From Rusavskia elegans (lineage: Eukaryota; Ascomycota; Lecanoromycetes; Teloschistales; Teloschistaceae): 64,000 nt of DNA. The notes under the pieces are model-generated. The model was not told where the DNA came from. It did not search any database and saw only the letters and a list, made by a program, of their open reading frames with translations. Numbering within the stretch: the stretch's first letter is position 1; each line of letters starts with the position of its first letter. Shown piece after piece: positions 46,789-58,654 of this stretch. The stretch lies in the NCBI GenBank assembly GCA_011316305.1, contig SAUG01000072.1:1-64000 (forward strand), in the 5' to 3' direction. The translations under genes and the position numbers were made by a program.

Positions 46789-47433
46789 ATGGCAGCACCT
46801 GCGGAAATCACACTTCGGGATCTCAACGGCTACTGGGTCATGGTGGGTGTCGGTCGCAAGCTCATGTTTTGTCCAGAGTCCTCTGACGGTTTGGTGTAGA
46901 GTAAAAGTCTTTCAGACCCTCTCGACCCAGTGCTTGCTCTTCAAGGGATCAACTGGCTCATCCGTAAAGTTGTCTCCCTGGCAACGATTACCATGCGGGT
47001 CATCGAGACAGAAGACGCAACCGGGACGACCCATATTCGCGTCGAGCAAACGGCGACAGGAGGCATCAAAGGCGAGACGGAAGAGAGAAAACTCGACTGG
47101 AGTCCTGTGCCGCATAGCTCGGGGGTTTTTGGAGAAATGAACAACCGCACGAGATGGACGAGCATCGGGAGCGAAGCCGAGAGTGGCGGAGGGGGCCCGT
47201 TGCATCCATGGCTGACCGAGGGCTGGCTAGACGAGGAGCCGATTGAAGACCGTAAGACCCATGTGCAGAACTGGGTGGTGAATGAAAAAAGCGGCTGGAC
47301 AGCCGAACAGATCTGGGGATTCGCAATGGTGGATGGTAAACGGTACCATGTCAGAAAATTCCTCGTGAAAAAGGGGGACGAGGAAGCGAAAGCATGCATG
47401 GTGTACGACTGGAAGGGAGTGACAAAGAATTGA
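46789..47433 (+). CDS. Small conserved fungal protein, function unknown (probable beta-barrel)
   Basis: Two exons: 46,789-46,842 and 46,900-47,433 (57-bp intron after codon 18), 195 residues. It begins MAAPAEITLRDLNGYWVM and continues SKSLSDPLDPVLALQGINWL. I recognise this as a widespread family of small cytosolic-looking fungal proteins, often near secondary-metabolite genes, with no function known to me. The chain alternates short beta-type strands (ATITMRVIE, THIRVEQTATGG, QIWGFAMVDGKRYHVRKFLV), consistent with a lipocalin-like barrel. It has no signal peptide or membrane helix. Divergent promoter with the PKS-NRPS suggests co-regulation; it is the last gene before the housekeeping block, so it may also lie just outside the pathway. 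Confidence 0.8.
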
Positions 47434-47792
47434 AGGTAATTGTGTTATCGTCGCAAATATGTGATGGCTGAAACATTGAAAGGAACTAGAGTACCTCAGT
47501 GGGCTTCGATGGTTTTACGGCACTCGTTCTCACCTACATTTTAGACAGCTTATGTCAGCAGCCAAGGCTTGACAAACCCCATCAAAAATGAAAGAAACGA
47601 CCAATAAAAGGGGTTTCTCGTTCTATACGGCGCCTACGATCAGTAGAAAGGATAAAGTAGTTGTGATATTAAATTAAAGCGGATGGCCATACGACAAACC
47701 GTATGGAGTTTTCTCGTATTATAACAGCAGCTAAGATTCAAGCCAAGACTTCAGCCTGGCTAAAAGGTAGGACTAGCGCTGACTGATAAAAT
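47434..47792. other. Intergenic
   Basis: 3' flank of the small conserved gene up to the MITE. The sequence becomes AT-richer from about 47,640. No gene is seen. Confidence 0.6.
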
Positions 47793-47800
47793 GATCTAAG

Positions 47801-48286
47801 CGTCGTGTCTTCGCGGCGTAACAATCCTTCGTAACAATGTTCGTCTCGTAATAATTAGAAACCTTTGCAGGCCTACAGAGCTACTACTACTACCTTTTAC
47901 CAAAATTTTTAAAGAATGTATCTTATAGAACGTTCTAAATTTACTCTATAATAGAAAGAAATCAATTTTACGATCGTATAATATCGATAAATATCTAGAA
48001 AGCTATTCTACTAGAGGTTTTAGCGCGCTAGCCTTACCGTAGAGCGGCAGAAACTTAAAATTCCAAAGGCTAAAGTTTCCTTATTCTACTCTACCTCTAA
48101 GCGTATAATAGTTATATCGTAAAATATAAATAAGTAGAATTACAGAATAATTGATTTCTTTAAAGATACACTCTTTAGAAATTCAAAAAGAGGCGGTAGT
48201 AGTAGCTCTGTAGGCCTGCAAAGGGTTTCAATTGTTGCGAGACTACCTTAGCATTGTTACGAAGGATTGTCCCCGAAGACATAACC
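47801..48286. mobile_element. 486-bp MITE with long inverted repeats and 8-bp target duplication
   Basis: The two ends are inverted copies over about 100 bp: 47,801-47,902 and 48,186-48,286 share GTCTTCG, ACAATCCTTCGTAACAATG and CTTTGCAGGCCTACAGAGCT in reverse complement, and weaker pairing continues inward, so the element could fold almost completely. It is flanked by the exact 8-bp direct repeat GATCTAAG (47,793-47,800 and 48,287-48,294). Short, non-coding, with 8-bp duplication: a non-autonomous hAT-type MITE is the simplest reading. The interior shows RIP-like AT bias. It separates the biosynthetic cluster from the housekeeping genes. Confidence 0.8.
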
Positions 48287-48487
48287 GATCTAAGGTATTT
48301 TAACGTTTTTTAATTGAAAATATTCCGCGTCATCTGCGAAGACGCGACTTTGGTCCGTCAACACCAGCACACACTTCCCACGACATTTGTACTCTACTGT
48401 GTAGAATGAAGATGTTAGCAGAAATCCCAGAAGATCCAACGTGCATATCTAGCATTGTGTCATGCGCTGTCTTCGGATTCTTCTGCC

Positions 48488-51400
48488 ATGGCACCAAGAG
48501 TTGGACGAACGACTCCTCGTCGACAATCTTATGCCGCTTCAGCGAATGGCGACATACCACCCTCAACCCTGGCGGCCCAAATCGCTGATCGAATGGTCGT
48601 CGGTCACCATGATACGCGCGACCACGATAGCGAGAATTTCCAGCTACTTTTGCAGGAGTTACTTGAAGCGAGCGGTCCGACTTCACAGCCAGAGAGCAAC
48701 ATTGCAGATGATGCTGCAGTAAACAGCCGGCTCATCTGCGTCATTGTCCGAGCGGGTCTTGGTAAGGCTCGGACCGGCTTACGGATCGATGAGCAGCGAG
48801 AGAGAGAGTCGGACTCTGTCAGAAGTCTCCAAGCCATCGATCTAATCACTTCACGATGTCCTTACACGCTTTTTCATCCGCTCGACGCCTTTGACCCTAG
48901 CATTGCCCCTGGATCTCCTCTATTTGCTTGGCTGCTGCCCAGCATTCTGGCTGAGGTCAAGGAGCTTAAGTCCGACAACACTGAAGAATGTGTGTTGGCC
49001 ATCATCACACGTTCAATGCTTCTTGAGGGGAAAACAGGGGCAAGGTACGGTAGGATCTTTCCGATTACGAAGTATATCTACGCTTGTATCACAGGTAAGT
49101 ACTAATGGCCTGAACTATTGTTTTCCTCGACATTCTCTGAAGCTCAACACATCAGACCTCCTCTTCTCAATTGAGAATGCAGCTATATCCAGAAATGGGC
49201 CATCAAGCTACCCTGTTTGTCCAGTTCCAGCACTAGCAGTGGTTAGAGACATGTTCCCAGATCATGATGCCGGTACAGATAGTGTTGCCTCGTGTCAAAT
49301 CGTCCCGAGGGATGAGCCGCACGCCTTCGCAATCATAGTTCTCTTACTATCTGGGTCACTATCGCAAATGGAGGAAGTCCAGCAAAGGCGTAGGCTTGGC
49401 CGGCCTTTCTCCTTTTCGGAATTCGTTCTAAGCAGTATCGGGCGGACCTGGGCCGCTCTGAGTACGACTATCTTCTATACGCAACCAGCCTCTGGCTGTT
49501 GTGTTGGAGCAATTGTTCGCTGCCTTCTTAGTCTCCTTCGTCTTCTCATTGCAGCAGCTACGACGTCAACAAATGTCTCTAAGGCTTCATTGCTATTGTA
49601 TCAGATCATGTCCTATATCTTGGTAGGGAAACCTCCCGCGCCAAATTCTCGGCTGGAATCAGAAGTCTGTCAAGCTCTCTTTGATATTTCGTCAATGGCT
49701 CAACAGTCGACAAGTATCTTGCACTCGCACAAAGAAACACTTCTACCTAAATTACTGGAAATAGTCAATGCCCCGGATCACTTCGTCGGTCTCAGTAATG
49801 AGCTCCAGGTAGGCGTCTGCTACCGCATTGGCCGTTACTTTGCTGAAAGCAGTCCCAGCACGCTATTATGTCAGCGCTTCGCTATGGGGCAACTAACGAT
49901 CCATTACCAAAACCTGCCAAGCCTCAACGACCTGTTGTACAATATGAGAATCCAGATGCCATGCATCCTAACGAAACCGTTGTCGACCCTCCCGGATATA
50001 TTTCGGATGTTGGAGCTGTTGATGGGCCTCGAAAGCGCATCCGTCTTGAGAACAGTAGTAGTAGACCCAATGGGGAGGATGTAGGCTTGGTGCTGAGTAG
50101 ACGGATTTTTCAGACCTTGCGCCTTCCCGAGACGACCGCTCTCGCTGAAGTCCTCCCGAACCTTAAGTATGTCACGTTCTATCCACAACAAAATAAGGCA
50201 AGCCTCTAACATCTCCAGGGACATGTACCCGGATTTGGACGAGACCAGACAGTGTGAACTGTTCTTCTTATTAGGTCGGATTGCATGTGCTGAAGCAAAA
50301 TGTTTAACAGAATCTCCAGCTACGTGCAGACAGACGTCAACGAAGTTCAAATGTTCGATATGTGATAGTCAGCTGCCACGAAAGTCTCAAGCTTCACTTG
50401 GGTTGAATACAGACAGTAACAGCCTCATAACAAATCTTGCTAATCTCACCAAACTTCCGCAGGTGCATAGATCTGGAAAGCCTCGAGTTGCTGCTATGCT
50501 GGCAACCAAGCGAGCGCTCAGCCACTGTGAGGAACAGGCACATCTCGATTTGACTGCATCAGTGCTTGGCCAATGTTGCCTACAGGCCTTACGTAGCTCG
50601 TCGCGAGACCTACGAATCGCTGCAGGGTATAACATCTTGATCTTGTTTACATGTAAGATCCGCTAACCGCCAGCAGGCGTACATTACCCAGCTTTTTGCG
50701 CAGTGATCTTGACGATTTCATGTTGAGGCCAAATAGTGTTTCTGCCCTGGACTTCTTGCGAAACCTGTCTGAAAGGAGCGAATTGGCGTCACAAGAGACT
50801 TGCATACTCGCTTGGGGCCAGATTGCCAGGTATGAGGCTGCCTCGGACCTTGTCTCGACTGGATTCTAATTTGATGCGGGTAGGGTCTCAAGCGGGGACG
50901 AGATGAATATCATCCTCCTTCGGTTAATAGAGTACTTGGGGCATACAAACCCCCTTGTGTGCGGGCTGGCCTATGATGAGGTCCGTGATACTGAAACGAT
51001 AGAATGTCGTTACTGACAACTCTAGATCCAACGTATGTGTCAACATTCGTCGTTTTCTGTGCACCGATCGCTATCATCATACTGGCGCACGTTGGCACCA
51101 ACCGTGGCTCAAGACCTGCAGCGTCGGCCGCAGATCGGTCAGTATCTATCTGACTTGATGTCTATTACTGTATCAGAGCTCCTGCGTCTGACTCAAACAT
51201 ATACACTCCCGTATCTGGTCTTGACCAAACAGCAAAACATCTTACAGCGGGTCGCCGATGCTTGTAATCGTTCAATCAAGGATCTTTGTATGGAGCCCGC
51301 CAATACGTCTGCCATTCTCGCATACATTCTCCTACGATCGCCGAGCGATGCGGAGGTTACTATTATGACAGCACTTCAGAGTGTGTCATCCGAGTTCTTG

Positions 51401-54400
51401 AATGTTGATTGCGCCGAACTCATCAAGGCTGAGCCTGTACTCATAGCATCAGAGCTATTAAAAACAGCAGGTGACGCTGATGCTACAAAACCCAAGGTAA
51501 GATCCCCTTGACGCGAGACGATGTTCGCTAAAGACTGACCATCCAATCAATCTCAGTCATATGATGCTATCAATTTCCTTGCAAGCCTCTCGTACGGTAG
51601 GCATGGCACCCCTCGAGGAACGGCTAGAAAAACCAATATGACCGGTTCGTTTTTCGACACTCATGTCCTGGGTATTATGGCTCATCTTTCGGACACTATC
51701 AATGAGAACAAGGGAGTGCAGATTACGGCAGAAAAGATACGCTGCCTAAGAGCCGTCCAAGAGATGATGAGGGTCGCGAAGAGCCATATTAATAAGGCTC
51801 TACCCCAGGTACCTTGTCACCAAGAGATCTTGTTCTTTGAATGCTGATTGATATCAATTTAGATATCTGCGTGTCTACGCTCTGCACTAGAAAATACGGA
51901 ACTTTGCAACGAGGCCTTCATTAGCTGGACGGCAATGATAGGAACGTCAGGCGCAGATGAAATCCTGTCACTGATCGATCCGACTTTTGCCATTGTCGTC
52001 CAGTATTGGGACTCACTTACACCTCAATCGCAAACGAAAGCATACGATATGATCAGCGAGCTTCTAAGGACCCACGCCACATCCGTACGTGAGCAAGTTC
52101 ATACGATACCATCTTTGTCCTCAATCCCCCTAATGGCAAAATTCGACGGCGAAATTAGCAGTTTCAAACTCCAGATGGCACCCAAGCACCAATTACAAGC
52201 TCTCATTCAGCGATCCAACCACGAAAACCTGACTGTCGTTCTCAGAGCCATGGTAGAACTTGAAGTTTTCCTTCAGGAGCACCAAACCTTTCTACATGAA
52301 AGTTCGATCAGTGAGCATCCAGATCCTGTAGTATCCGAGCTTGCTCGGACGTTGCTTGATATTTCGATCCGCTACAGCGAGTCTGATGATACCATTGTGA
52401 TTCTCAGTGCCAGATGCCTTGGATTATTAGGTTGCTTAGACCCAACACGTATCGAAGCTCCACGAGAAAACCAAGAGTTGCTTGTACTTTCTAATTTTCA
52501 AGAGGCGGAGGAGACCGTTGACTTCGTAATCTTTTTTCTTCAAGAGGTCCTGGTGAAAGCTTTCCTTTCTGCGACGAATCCACGGGCCCAAGGTTTTCTA
52601 GCATACGCTATGCAAGAATTGCTAAAATTCTGTGGGCTCAACGGGCCTCATACCTCACGCAATGATACCAGATATTTGAGATGGGTCAATCTCTCTGAGT
52701 CAGTCAGGAATACTTTAACGCCTTTCCTAAATTCGAAATACGTGATTACCCCAGCAGCTGTTCAACCAGAAATTCAATATACGATATACCGGCCTACTAT
52801 GAGTCATGGCTTGTGGCTTCGTACTTTTGTCTATGACCTACTGCGAAAAGGTCACGGTGACAATATCACGGAGCTGTTCCAAGTTTTCAGTCGAATCATA
52901 CGGACTCAAGATACCCCAATCTCCACATTTCTACTACCATTTGCGGTCCTGAACATAATCATCAGTGGGGTGCAGCGCCAGCAGCTTGAGGTTGCTGAAG
53001 AGTTTCTCACGGTCCTGAGCCATCCTCTTCCCGAAGGAGACATTGCCGCCAAGAACGGATTGCTGCATTGCAGTCAGGTTTGTATCCTTTCCCGAATTCG
53101 TCTGGCTTTTCTGAATATATGGACAGAATGTATTCCAAGTGCTCGATTACCTATCCAGATGGGTGCAGGAGAAGAAAAAGAATATCAGCATGGGCAGGAT
53201 TTCCTCGTCACGCTCAAGCCGCACTCCGTCCAGTAATGACATCGAAATTGCACAAGCACAAATCTACAGCGTCGAGTCAGTCGTTTCCACCCTTCCAGCC
53301 GAAATGATTTCCCGCAGAGCTGTTGAGTGTAAATCGTATTCTCGAGCATTGTTCTACTGGGAGCAACACATAAGGCAGCAGAGATCTCCAGATGGCAGGG
53401 AAGAGAACGTTCAAGACATAGAGCCGTTGTATGAGCGGCTACAGCAAATTTACACTCAAATTGACGAGCCGGACGGCATCGAAGGTATATCATCTCATCT
53501 GCAAGTCCTCAATATTGACCAACAAATCCTTGAACATCGCAAGGCTGGTCGTTGGACCGCAGCTCAGAGCTGGTATGAGCTGCTGCTGAGTGAAAGACCA
53601 AGGGATACTGACGTGCAATACAACTTGCTTACATGTTTGAAAGAGTCGGGTCAGCACGGTATGTACACACAAGGAGATCATATGTTGGGCAAGGGGCTGA
53701 CACCCTACCAGACGTATTACTGAACCAGATTGACGGCTTTGAATCAACTTCAGCAAGGTCCCCAACAACTCTTCCCTTCGCATGTGAAGCCTCGTGGGTT
53801 ACTGGCAAATGGAACAAACTCGAAGAGTATGTTGGACATGCCTCTGAAAAATTGACTGGGAACTTTAACATTGGAATTGGCCGGGCGCTTTTGGCGCTTG
53901 CTAGAAACGAGAAGGAGACCTTCACACAGATCGTGGGTGATGTTCGGCGCAGGACAGCCAGAAGTCTTTCTGCCACAAACACTGCTTCATTGCAGGCATG
54001 CCATAATGTGCTGTTGAGGCTCCATGCACTGACCGAGATTGAGGCGATCGGCGGCGCAAGAAAGCACGATGGGTCACTTGACAAATCAGCTCTCGCAGTA
54101 TCACTCGACCAGCGTCTAGATCTGCTCGGGGCCTTTAATTCTGATAAGCAATTTCTCTTGGGGCTTCGGCGGGCTGTAATGCGGTTATCGAGGTAAGTAA
54201 TCTGCAGTTCGATATATTATGTTCAGCTACTCACTTTTTGCAAGGGATTTTTCAGATAACGATATAGCATCGTCGTGGCTTACAAGTGCGAAGCTGGCTC
54301 GCAAAGCTGGCTTTACCCATCAGTCATTCAATGCAGTGCTTCACGCGTCTCAACTAGGAGACAATTCCGCTACGATTGAGCATTCTCGGCTATTATGGAA

Positions 54401-56489
54401 GGAGGGTCATCATCGGAAGGCGATTCAGAGTCTGAGAGGCGCTATTGCTGCAAACGCCTTTCGATCACATGCCTACTTGCAGCTTGATCAGACTGCGACT
54501 ATTAGCAACAACGCAAGGCAGCAGGAACAGAATGTCCCTAAGGCTCGAGCTCATCTTTTACTTGCAAAATGGATCGATGGCGCAGGTCAGACTCAATCAG
54601 GGTCGATTGTTGACGAGTACAGGTTGGCCATCAGATGGCATTCGAGATGGGAAAAAGTCCATTACTATTTAGGAAAGCATTACAACAAGCTCCTGGAGCA
54701 CGAAAAGGCCAAACTGACATCAAAACGAGCGCAGACCTTCCTCAACGGTGAGATGACTAAGCTTGTGGTGGAGAACTATGTTAGATCGTTAGGTTATGGA
54801 GCCAAATACATCCACCAGACCCTTCCTCGAGCTCTGACTCTGTGGCTTGAACTGGGTATAGACGCCGAATTACCTCTGGACTCTACATATGGCACCGACG
54901 AGTTTCGAACCCACACTGCCCAGCAGAGGCGCAGGATGCTCGCCGCTGTCAACGCTCAGGTGAAGAAATACTCCGATCGACTACCCGGGTTCGTTTTCTA
55001 CACAGCATTCTCGCAAATAGTAGCTCGCATTGTGCATCCAAATCCGGCGGTCTTCCCGTTACTTATAGAAATAGTGGCGAAGGTCGTCAGTGCCCATCCA
55101 CAGCAAGCGCTTTGGACATTACTGGCGGTCGTCAAGTCGTCATCCAAGGATAGAGCCCTCAGAGGCAAACAATGCTTGGATAGGATTCACGACCATGCCA
55201 AAAGGTCGACAGACGGTAAAGAGCTCAAAGCCATGATTACCCACGGCCAGAAATTGTCGGACCAGCTTCTCCATGTGTGTGAAGGTGACATTCAGGGCAA
55301 GTCTTCTACAATCAGCCTGAGCAAAGACCTTGGTTTTGTTCACAAAATGGCTCCTTGCAGACTCGTCGTACCACTGGAATCGACTCTGACTGCTACACTA
55401 CCGCCACCAGCCGATTATGTGGAGATGAGGAAGCACCGAGCATTCTCCAGAGATACGGTGACGATATCTGCCTTCCTCGACGACGTGCTAGTTTTAAATT
55501 CTCTTCAGAAACCACGGAAGATCAAGATTCGTGGGTCAGACGGCAACGTCTATGCCCTTCTCTGCAAACCCAAAGACGACCTGCGAAAAGATCAACGCTT
55601 GATGGAATTCAACACGATGATCAACCGCTTCCTCAAAAAAGACGCCGAATCGAGCCAGCGACGGTTGTACATCAAAACATATTCGGTAACACCCCTAAAC
55701 GAAGAATGCGGCTTGATCGAATGGGTGGACAACCTAAAAACGCTCCGAGAAATCCTCCTGAAGGCATACAGGCAGATAAACATCACCGTCAACTACGGTG
55801 AGCTAAAAATGCTGCTCAACGAAGCCTGTTCGTCGCCCAAAAAGACAAGCATATTCACCGACCACATCATCCCCACCTTCCCACCAGTATTCCACGAATG
55901 GTTCGTCGACATGTTCCCCGAACCCGGAGCCTGGTTCGCAGCACGCCTCCGGTACACACGATCATGTGCCGTGATGTCGATCGTCGGCCACGTCCTCGGT
56001 CTCGGCGACCGGCACGGCGAAAACATTCTTTTCGAAGAAGGCAACGGCGGTACGTTCCACGTGGACTTCAACTGCCTCTTCGATAAAGGGCTCTCGTTCG
56101 AGAAACCGGAATTGGTTCCCTTCCGACTGACGCACAACATGGTGGATGCTTTCGGCGCGTATGGCTGCGAAGGACCGTTTCGGAAATCGTGCGAGCTTAC
56201 GCTGCGTATTTTGAGACAGCATGAGGATACGTTGATGACGATCTTGGAGACGTTCTTGTATGATCCGACTACGGATTTCATCGGTAAGGGCAAGAAGAAG
56301 AAGGGTGCTGATGTGGCGCCTGATACCCCTGAAGGAGTGCTTGATTCGGTGAGGAACAAGGTTCGAGGATTGCTGCCGATGGAATCGGTGCCGTTGTCCG
56401 TGGAGGGGTATGTGGAGGTGTTGATCAAGCAGGCTACGGATCCTGAGAGGCTTGCGGCTATGTATATTGGTTGGTCTGCGTTTCTCTGA
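48488..56489 (+). CDS. uvsB: ATR/Mec1-type checkpoint kinase (UvsB orthologue)
   Basis: A 12-exon model: 48,488-49,094; 49,156-49,808; 49,853-50,166; 50,219-50,626; 50,677-50,829; 50,884-50,980; 51,026-51,496; 51,557-51,808; 51,863-53,077; 53,127-53,658; 53,712-54,192; 54,245-56,489. All eleven introns are GT-AG of 44-61 bp and the joined frame is open for 2,475 residues, the usual size of fungal Mec1/UvsB. The N-terminal two thirds are HEAT-repeat-like, then FAT, PI3K-like kinase and FATC. Kinase motifs: GDRHGEN with Asp2316 (catalytic loop) and DFN with Asp2335 (Mg binding). The end, PERLAAMYIGWSAFL, is the FATC tail. It acts in the nucleus with its Ddc2/ATRIP partner at RPA-coated single-stranded DNA. 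Exon joins 4/5 (AAG|RTLPSFL) and 9/10 (SQ|NVFQVLD) were chosen by family match. Confidence 0.92.
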
Positions 56490-57141
56490 GTCTCTTGCAC
56501 GGTTGGCTTTTGGGGCGAGTAGGCATGTAGAGGAGTCGGAAGTGTGGCGATGTGAGCTTTCGACTGTTAAAGGAGGAGTAATTGGGTTGCAAAAGCAAGA
56601 AATCTGCGTTACATGTGTCGAGCCCCTTTAATGGAAAAGTTCAATGTACTTTAGGGGAAAATTGATCTACCCAGAGAATTTGGCCAACTTCGATTATCCT
56701 ACCAAGCTAAGTGCAAATACGAAGAAACGTTTTCACTTGGAGAGGAGCCGGCGAATGTCGATATGGTGCTGGAAAAGAATTCGATGAAGCCAGGTCGATA
56801 TTATTCACAGGGCAGTCGAAGGATTTTCCAATTCAACGATGGCTGCTAGTATTGGTCCAGCTTGATATGGAATCCACGCCACAGCTGTAGGGAACAAGCG
56901 ATTGTAGATTCCGCAGCAGCAACAGAATACGAACCATTTCTAGCATGCTTCGCACATTCGTCGTAAATTATATTGATGTTGTAGGTGAAGAGGACATATC
57001 TCTGGACGCCATGAACCCCTGGCACTCCCAAGGAAAGTCATCCCGAACGCTACTCTAGAAGTCTAAGCCTCCTCGTATGAACAAATCGGCCGTGTAATCT
57101 CCATCATGCATCTATACTCGCGTGGTTGATATCGAAAGCCA
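56490..57141. other. Intergenic, convergent 3' ends
   Basis: 652 bp between the kinase stop and the Erg25 stop. No gene or repeat was recognised. Confidence 0.6.
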
Positions 57142-58231
57142 TTACTGAGCTTTCTTGGCGTCCTTCGCCAGACGTCGCTCTCTCCTCTTCTTGGCTGCCT
57201 CGGGCCCTGACTCTGTATCCAGCATGTAATCCCACCATCTAAAGCTGCTGGAGTAATTGCCGATGAACCTTTCATGATGGACGTCATGATGTTCTGCACC
57301 AGCCCAGAAAGGTAGGAAATGGTGCAGGCTCCAGGGAAATTCGTAGCCGCTATGGGCGTCGATGGCTTGGAACAAACGACAGACGATCCAGATGTACATG
57401 GTCAATATGTGGAGATCTCCGGTTACGGCACACAATAAGATAGGCGGAGCGATGGTGCCGAATCCAAGTACCATGACTTCAATGGGTGAGGCATACTCTG
57501 CGGCGAGACCGAATGGAGCGGAGTATTGATGATGGATCTTGTGGATACGCTTGTACAATGGACCCCAGTGGAGCGCTCGATGACTCCAATAGTGCCAGGT
57601 GTCTTCAAGGACGAAGAAGACCGCGATTTGGTATGCTATGGTGAGAAATTTGGGGAAAGGCACTCCGGTCGCCATACCAAAATACTGTGCCATTGGGTGG
57701 AATAGCCTGTATAGAGATGAGCAATTTGCGCTTGATCAGTTCTCCGTTTTATAGGGAGTGACAGACCATATCTGAGGCAGCTCAACGGTAAAATGTGAAA
57801 GCAATACCAATTGAGCGCACTTCCATTGTTCTCGCAATGTAGGGATTTTTTGCTGCGAGGAGTCAGTTGACACGCCCAAAGCAGACTGAAACAATATGTG
57901 TCGAAAGGTAACGTACATTTTGGATCTTGTACTTGTTGAAGTAGGAGATTCGATCGATGATCATCCATGGGATCGAGCGTCCGAAGTAGACGAGCTCATG
58001 CATGACGAAGGACAGGATTCCCGTTGCCAGGACATCGTTCTGCATAAAAGCATACCAAGCAGCCCACAAACGTTCAAATACATTGAGGTGAACATTGTAC
58101 TTGGATATTTCGTCGAATTGGCCCCAGTAGGAGTCAGGAGGCGTGTAGAAGAGGGTGGAGGCGGTCGAGTTCCTACAATGCAAACAGTGAGCGATGCAAA
58201 AGGAGAGAGGAGACTCGTTTGGGCCTTACAT
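57142..58231 (-). CDS. erg25: C-4 methylsterol oxidase Erg25
   Basis: Four exons: 58,231-58,230 (only the A and T of the start codon), 58,172-57,917, 57,852-57,767 and 57,706-57,142; 302 residues, normal for the family. The protein starts [20 protein letters not shown], the typical fungal Erg25 beginning, so the AT^G split is well supported. Fatty-acid-hydroxylase His boxes are complete: HRALH (157-161), HKIHH (170-174) and HHDVHH (254-259). A Lys/Arg-rich end ([16 protein letters not shown]) fits an ER-retained membrane enzyme. It is a non-haem di-iron oxygenase that oxidises the C-4 methyl groups of ergosterol precursors. Divergent from Nca2. Confidence 0.95.
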
Positions 58232-58654
58232 GGCCGCAACAGTCCAGCTATAACGGGGAATCCGGGAGTAGTGGTGGTGAGGTGCAGCGATGGCGAGGTC
58301 ACTAGATGATGAGGTTTGCAAAATGTTGAGCTGTTCTCGTGCCGATCGAATCGTCGGCTGTTGCACATCCGCGTTCCTGCAGTGGGATCTCTTGGCAGTG
58401 GCTGAAAAAAGTGTGGCGAGGCTTGGCACCGCCAACCGAGGGAACGTTTAAGGGAAAACCGTTATGACGATTGTTGGGTGTTTGCGCAGTGATTTGAAGT
58501 TCGAGGGAACAGCGCCATTGATTGTCGCCGGTACATGAAACGACTTGTATAGATCGTAGGAGTGGGTCGTGCACAAATGGTGTTCACTTGTCCAGCTCGT
58601 GGAGTCGGAGTGGAATGATTCCCACTCACTTGGTCTTGGGAGCAACAACGCAGC
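58232..58654. promoter_or_regulatory. Divergent promoter of erg25 and nca2
   Basis: 423 bp with both start sites at its edges. The leader of erg25 must include the splice donor directly after AT. I identify no sterol-regulatory element with confidence. Confidence 0.4.

Noticed and set aside
50627..50676. Donor at ACAT|GTAAG in the kinase gene (about 50,652)
   Set aside because: It leads to a stop in the next exon. The donor GG|GTATAA gives RIAAG|RTLPSFL, which fits the family.
58569..58654. Unspliced nca2 start at 58,569 with a longer N-terminus
   Set aside because: The extra residues look random, while the 29-nt first exon gives a family-like start. Kept as alternative only.
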